Under the pieces are notes generated by a model. It saw nothing but the letters and a program-made list of their open reading frames with translations, made no database searches and was not told where the DNA came from. From Roseicyclus sp965662675 (lineage in GTDB: Bacteria > Pseudomonadota > Alphaproteobacteria > Rhodobacterales > Rhodobacteraceae), in contig NZ_CBFIIK010000064.1 in NCBI RefSeq assembly GCF_965662675.1, forward strand, positions 1 to 14,708: a stretch of DNA of 14,708 bases. The letters are read 5' to 3'. This document shows, one piece after another, positions 1 through 4,885 of this stretch. Position 1 is the first letter of the stretch; every line of letters starts with the position of its first letter. Both the position numbers and the translations under genes were made by a program.

Positions 1-1
1 C

Positions 2-340
2 TGGGCCAGCCAGCAAGATATGGACGACATGATCAGCCTTGCGCTGCGCGTGAACGACTTTTTGTCGGGGCTGATGCTGGGCGTCGGCATCAAGCTGGTG
101 GATTTCAAGATCGAGATCGGCCGGATCTGGGACAATGATTACATGCGGCTGATCATCGCCGATGAGATCAGCCCCGATAGCTGCCGCTTGTGGGACATGG
201 AAACGGGCCAAAAGCTCGACAAGGATGTGTTCCGCCGCGATCTGGGAAATCTGGCCGATGCCTATACCGAGGTGGCGCGCCGTCTGGGTGTGATGCCGCA
301 ACGCGAAACCGGCGTGACCAAGCCCACGCTGATCAACTGA
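2..340 (+). CDS. purC: Phosphoribosylaminoimidazole-succinocarboxamide synthase (SAICAR synthase), 3' part
   Basis: Only the C-terminal 112 codons are present; the reading frame is open from base 2 and the start lies outside the window. The enzyme joins aspartate to CAIR using ATP in cytoplasmic de novo purine synthesis. Recognisable family blocks are VDFKIEIGR, followed by IADEISPDSCRLWD, the nucleotide/substrate-binding C-terminal half of PurC. The C-terminal end (VTKPTLIN, stop TGA) is complete. Full-length relatives have about 250 residues, so a little over half is missing upstream. It is followed after 58 bases by purS and purQ on the same strand, which fits a purine operon. Identification is firm from the motif and from the neighbours; nothing looks degenerate. 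Confidence 0.93.
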   Translation, partial: WASQQDMDDMISLALRVNDFLSGLMLGVGIKLVDFKIEIGRIWDNDYMRLIIADEISPDSCRLWDMETGQKLDKDVFRRDLGNLADAYTEVARRLGVMPQRETGVTKPTLIN

Positions 341-398
341 CGCGCAAGCCGCTGGGTCGGGCGTTGCGTATTTTTGGAAAGATGAAGGGAAGGCGCGC

Positions 399-632
399 AT
401 GAAGGCCACCGTGACCGTGATGTTGAAATCGGGCGTGCTGGACCCGCAGGGCGAAGCGGTGAAAGCGGCCTTGGGAAGCCTTGGCTTTGACGGTGTGGCA
501 GGTGTGCGCCAAGGCAAGGTGATCGAGCTCGATCTGGCCGCAGGTGCGACCGAGGCCGATGTGACGGCGATGTGCGAAAAGCTGCTCGCCAACACGGTGA
601 TTGAAAGCTACCGGGTGGAGATGCGTCCGTGA
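399..632 (+). CDS. purS: Phosphoribosylformylglycinamidine synthase subunit PurS
   Basis: A 77-residue protein of the usual PurS size (about 80). PurS is the small structural subunit that holds PurQ (glutaminase) and PurL (synthetase) together in the FGAM synthase complex of most bacteria outside the gammaproteobacteria. Visible family features are the N-terminal beta strand ATVTVMLKSGVLDPQG, the GFDGVAGVRQGKVIELD block and the C-terminal VIESYRVEM strand. The ATG is preceded by an AGGGAAGG purine run about 8 bases upstream, a good ribosome binding site. Its stop codon overlaps the start of purQ by four bases (GTGA), implying translational coupling. purL is not in this window. Confidence 0.95.
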   Translation: MKATVTVMLKSGVLDPQGEAVKAALGSLGFDGVAGVRQGKVIELDLAAGATEADVTAMCEKLLANTVIESYRVEMRP

Positions 633-1297
633 AGGCGGCGGTTCTGGTTTTTCCCGGCTCGAACTGTGACCGCGATCTGGCCGTGGCCTTCCGGGCCGCG
701 GGCTTCGAGACTCAGATGATCTGGCACAAGGATGCGGTCTTGCCCGCCGGCGTGGATATCGTCGGCGTGCCGGGTGGGTTTTCCTATGGCGATTACCTGC
801 GCTGCGGTGCCATTGCCGCGCAGTCGCCGATCATGCGTGCTGTGGCCGCCCATGCGGCGGCGGGCGGCTATGTTTTGGGGATCTGCAACGGCTTTCAGGT
901 CTTGTGCGAGACCCGGATGCTGCCCGGCGCCTTGATGCGCAATGCCGGGCTGAAATTCGTCTGCCGTGCGCAAAAGCTGCGTGTCGAGACGGCTGATAGC
1001 CTGTTCACCAGCGGTTATGCCCAAGGGGCCGAGATCACCATTCCGATCGCGCATCATGATGGCAATTACGTCGCCGATCCCGATACGCTGGCTCGGCTGG
1101 CGGCAGAGGATCGGGTTGCCTTTCGCTATGTCGGCAACCCCAATGGCGCGGTCGATGATATCGCGGGCGTGCTGAGCGCCAATCGCCGTGTGCTGGGCTT
1201 GATGCCCCATCCCGAGCGCGCGATGGAACCGGCCCATGGCGGCGCCGATGGCGCGGTGATGTTCCAAAGCCTCGCCCAAGCATTGGTGGCGGCCTAA
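629..1297 (+). CDS. purQ: Phosphoribosylformylglycinamidine synthase subunit PurQ (glutamine amidotransferase)
   Basis: A 222-residue class I glutamine amidotransferase, the normal length for stand-alone PurQ. It releases ammonia from glutamine for conversion of FGAR to FGAM, working with PurS and PurL. The N-terminus AAVLVFPGSNCDRD is typical of PurQ. The catalytic triad is visible: the nucleophile Cys86 in GICNGFQVLC, and His194 and Glu196 in LMPHPERAME. The start is a GTG inside the GTGA overlap with the purS stop, so translation is probably coupled. No separate promoter is visible. A strong GC hairpin lies about 20 bases after the stop. It lacks the T-tract of an intrinsic terminator. Confidence 0.96.
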   Translation: MKAAVLVFPGSNCDRDLAVAFRAAGFETQMIWHKDAVLPAGVDIVGVPGGFSYGDYLRCGAIAAQSPIMRAVAAHAAAGGYVLGICNGFQVLCETRMLPGALMRNAGLKFVCRAQKLRVETADSLFTSGYAQGAEITIPIAHHDGNYVADPDTLARLAAEDRVAFRYVGNPNGAVDDIAGVLSANRRVLGLMPHPERAMEPAHGGADGAVMFQSLAQALVAA

Positions 1298-1318
1298 GCG
1301 CGCGCGCCGCTTGAGCGC

Positions 1319-1333
1319 GGGGCCGCGGGCCCC
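1319..1333 (+). other. GC-only hairpin between purQ and the sensor kinase gene
   Basis: GGGGCC, loop GCG, GGCCCC form a perfect 6-bp stem. It lies 21 bases after the purQ stop and 12 bases before the dctB start codon. No run of T follows (the next bases are TACGATA), so it does not qualify as an intrinsic terminator. It could attenuate read-through, protect an mRNA 3' end, or reduce initiation of dctB, whose ribosome binding site is poor. Confidence 0.4.
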
Positions 1334-1345
1334 TACGATAGTGGC

Positions 1346-3115
1346 ATGATCACCGTCGATCCCCATGGTCCGCAAGACCCGCAGCTGCGCCGGCGCAGCT
1401 GGATACTGCGCGCGGTATTGGTGTTGTTCGTGCTGAGCGCGGGCGCGATCATCTGGGTGTCCAATACCTATCTGACCCAGCGGTTCACTGAGACGACCCG
1501 CAACCGGGCCGAGCTGCGCTTGGCGATCTATTCGGGCAGCTTGCAATCGGAACTGCAACGCCACTCGGTCGTGCCGCTCTTGCTGTCGCGCGATCCGGTG
1601 CTGATCCGCTCGCTCGAGACGGCGAGTTATCTCGAAACCAGCTCGCGGTTGATCTCTTACATCGACGAGATCGGGGCCGCCTCGCTCATGCTGCTCGATC
1701 GTGACGGGCGCGTCGTGGCCGCCACCGATCGCGAGCGTTTGGGCCAAGGGCGCAGTAGCGACCCGTTTTTCGTGCAGGCCACGCGGTCCAATGACACGGT
1801 CTTTACCTCGAACGAGCCCGAAACGGGGCGGTTCGACTTTACCTTTTCGCGCGCCATGCGCGGCACGGATAACCGGCTGCTGGGGGTGATGGTGGTCGAG
1901 GTCGACCTGTCGCGACTGATCGAACGCTGGCGTGGTGCGGCCGAGGCGATCTTCCTGATGAACAGCGAGGGGGCCATCATCTTGGCGACCGAACCGCGTT
2001 GGCGCGGCCGCACGGAGGCCGAGGCGCTGAGCCTGCAGCCGGTGCAAACCGCCATCCAGCGCGCGATCCAGGCCACCGGCGATTTCGCATTCGGTGAAAC
2101 GCGTCCCGGCTTTTTCGATAGTGATGTGATCCGCCTTGAAAGCCGCATCCCGTTTCGCGGGTGGCGTATCGTCAGCTACACGACCTTCACCTCGGTCCGC
2201 GAGCGGGTGAACGGTGTCTTGTCGCTTCAAATCATGGGATTCGCCTTGCTCTTGGCGGGGGGCTTCTATGTTTTTGGGCGCCGCGCCCGGATGCAGTCCT
2301 TTCGTCTGCAGCGGGAATCGGCGGAGCTTCGCCGGTTGAACGCGCGGCTGCAGCGGGAAATCGCCGAACGCCAGCGCGTCGAGCGGACACTGGAAGAGGC
2401 CGAGCAAAGCCTTGCACAAAGCCAAAAACTGGCCGTGCTGGGCGAGATGTCGGCGGCCGTCAGCCATGAGTTGAACCAGCCCTTGGCGGCGATGAAGACC
2501 TATCTGGCCGGCGCGCGGCTGCTGTTGCAGCGCAAGCGCGTTGATGAGGCCGCGTCGAGTTTCCAGCGCATTGACGATCTGATCGACCGGATGGGCGCGA
2601 TCACGCGGCAACTGAAATCCTATGCCAGAAAGGGCGCGGAGGCGATGGAGCCCGTCGATCTGCGCGATGCGCTCAAGGGCGCGCTCACGATGATGGAGCC
2701 GCAATTGCGCACCACGCGGGTCGAGATCAGCCAAAGCCTGCCCCGCCGCCCCGTCATGGTCTTGGCCGACCGGCTTCGGCTGGAGCAGGTGATCATCAAC
2801 CTGTTGCGCAACGCGCTCGACGCGCTGAAGGATGTCGATAAACGCGAGTTGGACCTGTTGATCGCCGAGGGCGAAGAGGCGGTGCTGACCGTGCGCGACA
2901 GCGGGAAGGGGATTGACGATCTCGATGCCTTGTTCGAGCCATTCTACACCACCAAGAAACCCGGAGAGGGGGTGGGGCTGGGGCTGGCGATTTCGTCGGG
3001 GATCATCACCGATTTCGGCGGGCGGTTGACCGCGCGCAATGGCGAAACAGGCGGCGCGGTGTTCGAGATCCGACTGCGGCCGCTATCTGGCGGCGATACG
3101 CAGGCGGCACAGTAA
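1346..3115 (+). CDS. dctB: DctB-type membrane sensor histidine kinase
   Basis: A 589-residue membrane histidine kinase with the layout of DctB, the C4-dicarboxylate sensor. TM1 is at about residues 20-40, followed by a periplasmic double-PAS-like sensor region at about 41-288, TM2 at about 291-311, and a cytoplasmic coiled coil at about 315-365. The kinase core follows: H-box SHELNQPL with phospho-accepting His374, N-box NLLRNALDA (Asn489), G1 DSGKGI (518-523), the FEPFYTTK block and G2 GVGLGLA. The SHELNQPLAA and FEPFYTTK forms are those of the DctB/NtrB-like group. It is followed 17 bases later by its partner regulator. The signal is uncertain: there is no dctA or TRAP transporter gene here to support dicarboxylate sensing, and the periplasmic part is not obviously that of rhizobial DctB. 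The ATG lacks a strong Shine-Dalgarno sequence, but there is no better in-frame start before TM1. Confidence 0.85.
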   Translation: MITVDPHGPQDPQLRRRSWILRAVLVLFVLSAGAIIWVSNTYLTQRFTETTRNRAELRLAIYSGSLQSELQRHSVVPLLLSRDPVLIRSLETASYLETSSRLISYIDEIGAASLMLLDRDGRVVAATDRERLGQGRSSDPFFVQATRSNDTVFTSNEPETGRFDFTFSRAMRGTDNRLLGVMVVEVDLSRLIERWRGAAEAIFLMNSEGAIILATEPRWRGRTEAEALSLQPVQTAIQRAIQATGDFAFGETRPGFFDSDVIRLESRIPFRGWRIVSYTTFTSVRERVNGVLSLQIMGFALLLAGGFYVFGRRARMQSFRLQRESAELRRLNARLQREIAERQRVERTLEEAEQSLAQSQKLAVLGEMSAAVSHELNQPLAAMKTYLAGARLLLQRKRVDEAASSFQRIDDLIDRMGAITRQLKSYARKGAEAMEPVDLRDALKGALTMMEPQLRTTRVEISQSLPRRPVMVLADRLRLEQVIINLLRNALDALKDVDKRELDLLIAEGEEAVLTVRDSGKGIDDLDALFEPFYTTKKPGEGVGLGLAISSGIITDFGGRLTARNGETGGAVFEIRLRPLSGGDTQAAQ

Positions 3116-3132
3116 GTGAAAGGGAAGCGCGC

Positions 3133-4449
3133 ATGAAGATCGCGATCGTGGATGATGAACAGGATATGCGCCAGTCGATCAGCCAGTGGTTGGCGCTCTC
3201 AGGGTTCGAGACCGAGACTTTCGCATCGGCCGAAGACGCGCTCAAGGTGATCGGCTCGGATTGGCCGGGTGTGGTGGTCAGCGACGTCAAGATGCCGGGC
3301 ATGGATGGCATGGCCTTTCTCAAGCGGCTGATGGGCGTCGATAGCGGCCTGCCGGTGATCATGATCACCGGCCATGGCGATGTGCCGATGGCGGTCGAGG
3401 CGATGCGGATCGGGGCCTATGACTTCCTCGAGAAACCCTTCAACCCCGACCGGATGACGGATCTGGCCAAGCGCGCGGGTCAGCAGCGGCGCCTGACGCT
3501 CGACAACCGCGCGCTGCGCCGCGAACTCAGCGATGGCACGGTCTTGATGCGCAAGCTGATCGGTACCAGCGCCGTGATGGAGCGTCTGCGCGAGGATATT
3601 CTCGATCTAGGCCAAGCCGATGGCCATGTGCTGATCACCGGCGAGACCGGCACCGGCAAGACGCTGGTGGCGCATGCGCTGCATGCGGTGGGCCCGCGCG
3701 CGGGCAAGAGTTTCGTCGCGCTGTCTTGCGCGGCGCATGACGAAGAGACACTGGCCGCGCGCCTCTTCGGCCCGGTGGGCGAGGATCAAGACAAGCCATT
3801 GGTCGAACAGGCCCGCGGCGGCACCCTCGTGCTGGAAGATATCGACAGCCTGCCGCAAGCGCTGCAGGCGCGGCTCTTGACGGTGATCAATGAGCAAGGC
3901 GTGCCCGCGGAAACGCGAATCGTGGCGATCTGCAATGCGCCCGAGCCCGAACATTGCGAGGCGAGCCTGCGGCCCGACCTTTTCTATCGGCTGGCGGCCA
4001 TGCGTATCGACCTTCCGCCGCTGCGCCAGCGGGGCGAGGATATCTTGACCCTTTTCACCCGTTTCGGCGAACAATTCGGCGAAGAATACGGCACCGAGGC
4101 ACCGCAGGTCACAGCCCAAGAGGCCGCCCAGCTTTTGCAAGCGCCTTGGCCCGGCAATGTGCGTCAGCTGATCAATATCGCCGAACGCGCCATCTTGCAG
4201 CAGCGGCGCGGCTCGGGCTCGATCGCGTCGCTCCTGATGGCCGACAATGCCGAGATCGCGCCGCAAGCCATCGGCGAGGGCAAGCCCCTCAAGGAATATG
4301 TCGAGGCTTTCGAGCGGATGTTGATCGACAACACCATGCGCCGCCATCGCGGTGCGATCGGCAATGTGATGGACGAGCTTTGCCTGCCGCGCCGGACGTT
4401 GAACGAGAAAATGGCCAAGTACGGGCTGAGCCGGTCGGATTATTTGTAA
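3133..4449 (+). CDS. dctD: DctD/NtrC-family response regulator lacking the GAFTGA loop
   Basis: A 438-residue regulator with three parts. The receiver (1-120) has Asp7/Asp8, phospho-acceptor Asp51, Thr79 and Lys101. The AAA+ domain (about 140-365) has Walker A GETGTGKT at 170-177, an arginine-containing LRPDLFYRL block at 279-287 and WPGNVRQL at 339-346. A Fis-type helix-turn-helix ends the protein (CLPRRTLNEKMAKYGL, 417-432). It is translated 17 bases after dctB from an ATG with an AGGGAAG ribosome binding site, so the two form one operon and phosphorelay. Two oddities are visible. The stretch between LFG (211-213) and GGTL (229-232) is about six residues shorter than usual and has no GAFTGA, the sigma-54 contact loop. 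The Walker B pair reads LVLED instead of LFLDE. Loss of GAFTGA is known in Rhodobacter capsulatus NtrC, which works with the housekeeping sigma factor. I infer that this protein is also sigma-54-independent. Confidence 0.87.
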   Translation: MKIAIVDDEQDMRQSISQWLALSGFETETFASAEDALKVIGSDWPGVVVSDVKMPGMDGMAFLKRLMGVDSGLPVIMITGHGDVPMAVEAMRIGAYDFLEKPFNPDRMTDLAKRAGQQRRLTLDNRALRRELSDGTVLMRKLIGTSAVMERLREDILDLGQADGHVLITGETGTGKTLVAHALHAVGPRAGKSFVALSCAAHDEETLAARLFGPVGEDQDKPLVEQARGGTLVLEDIDSLPQALQARLLTVINEQGVPAETRIVAICNAPEPEHCEASLRPDLFYRLAAMRIDLPPLRQRGEDILTLFTRFGEQFGEEYGTEAPQVTAQEAAQLLQAPWPGNVRQLINIAERAILQQRRGSGSIASLLMADNAEIAPQAIGEGKPLKEYVEAFERMLIDNTMRRHRGAIGNVMDELCLPRRTLNEKMAKYGLSRSDYL

Positions 4450-4503
4450 CGCCATTGCCTTGGCTTGGTCGGACGCGCGCATCGCGGCGTGCACGAATTG
4501 CCA

Positions 4504-4533
4504 TTGCGTTTTGTTCCCGGCGGCCCTTAATGT
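4504..4533 (+). promoter_or_regulatory. Possible weak promoter for rne
   Basis: TTGCGT (4504-4509) and TAATGT (4528-4533) are 18 bases apart. The -35 keeps only the TTG, and the -10 keeps the important first, second and last positions (TA...T). If used, transcription would start near 4540, exactly at the first hairpin, and the rne leader would be about 345 nt. This is the best candidate I can find in the region, but it is weak. Confidence 0.22.
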
Positions 4534-4622
4534 GCAAGGACGGCAGTTTGCCGTTTGGACAAGTTTCTCTGCATCCCCCATCCGCGCAGGTTCCCGAGCG
4601 CGACAGGGACAGCAGGTCACTC

Positions 4623-4674
4623 GGGCGCGAACCGCATCGGTTCGACCCAAATTGAACCGCCCCCGCAACGGGGC
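4623..4674 (+). promoter_or_regulatory. Mutually exclusive hairpin set 1 in the rne leader
   Basis: GAACCG (4629-4634), CGGTTC (4638-4643) and a second GAACCG (4654-4659) occur in order. The middle segment can pair with the first (7-bp stem CGAACCG/CGGTTCG, extended by GGG 4623-4625 with CCC 4646-4648) or with the third (6 bp, 10-base loop). The third copy also borders the CCCCG/CGGGG hairpin (4661-4673), so choosing the second fold would disturb that one. This 1:2 versus 2:3 arrangement is seen directly. A regulatory role is inferred. Confidence 0.5.
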
Positions 4675-4718
4675 ATGAATGGGCGCGCCGATCATCGGCA
4701 CGACCGGAGACAGACGCG

Positions 4719-4855
4719 ATGCACCGTAAGGGCACAGACATGGCAAGACGGGCAGGGGTCACCACCTCAGCCGTCGCCACGGCCCCCGGCATCGCTCATC
4801 ACAAATATCGCGACATCGCCCCCGCCGTCCGGTGCAGCAATGCACCGCCGGGGCG
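4719..4855 (+). promoter_or_regulatory. Mutually exclusive hairpin set 2 just upstream of the rne start
   Basis: TGCACCG occurs at 4720-4726 and again at 4841-4847. The complementary CGGTGCA lies at 4830-4836 and can pair with either copy over 7 bp. The local hairpin has a GCAA tetraloop of the very stable GNRA class. Below it CCCCG (4820-4824) can pair with CGGGG (4849-4853), giving a long stem-loop ending about 30 bases before the rne ATG. Pairing with the distal copy instead would open this stem. Confidence 0.5.
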
Positions 4856-4885
4856 CGCGCGTGGCCTGTCGCGGGCAAGGACAAA

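Larger units (their letters stand above)
4450..4885 (+). promoter_or_regulatory. Long structured leader region upstream of rne
   Basis: 436 bases without a credible gene separate dctD from rne. Short open frames here lack family features and conserved starts. The region is instead dense in short perfect hairpins: ACGGCA/TGCCGT at 4540-4554, CGAACCG/CGGTTCG at 4628-4644, CCCCG/CGGGG at 4661-4673, GCCGA/TCGGC at 4687-4699, and GGTGCA/TGCACC with a GCAA tetraloop at 4831-4846. No intrinsic terminator for dctD is seen. E. coli rne has a 361-nt structured 5' leader through which RNase E controls its own mRNA. By analogy I infer a similar autoregulatory role, although the sequence shows no direct likeness. 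Confidence 0.55.

Noticed and set aside
608..2734. Very long (708-codon) minus-strand open frame opposite purQ and dctB
   Set aside because: It mirrors the codon bias of the high-GC genes on the + strand. Its His/Arg/Gln/Ala-rich translation has no recognisable domain, and both opposite genes are unmistakable.
4540..4556. ACGGCA/TGCCGT hairpin as a terminator of dctD
   Set aside because: The stem is only 6 bp and is followed by TTTGGAC, not a real T-run. I keep it as a leader hairpin.
3607..4746. 379-codon minus-strand open frame opposite dctD
   Set aside because: It has no domain, its composition is that of an antisense frame, and it covers clearly coding + strand sequence.
4832..4885. Upstream GTG start that would add 18 residues to RNase E
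   Set aside because: The added residues are not RNase E-like and the codon lies within a stable hairpin. The ATG at 4886 matches the conserved N-terminus and has AAGG upstream.
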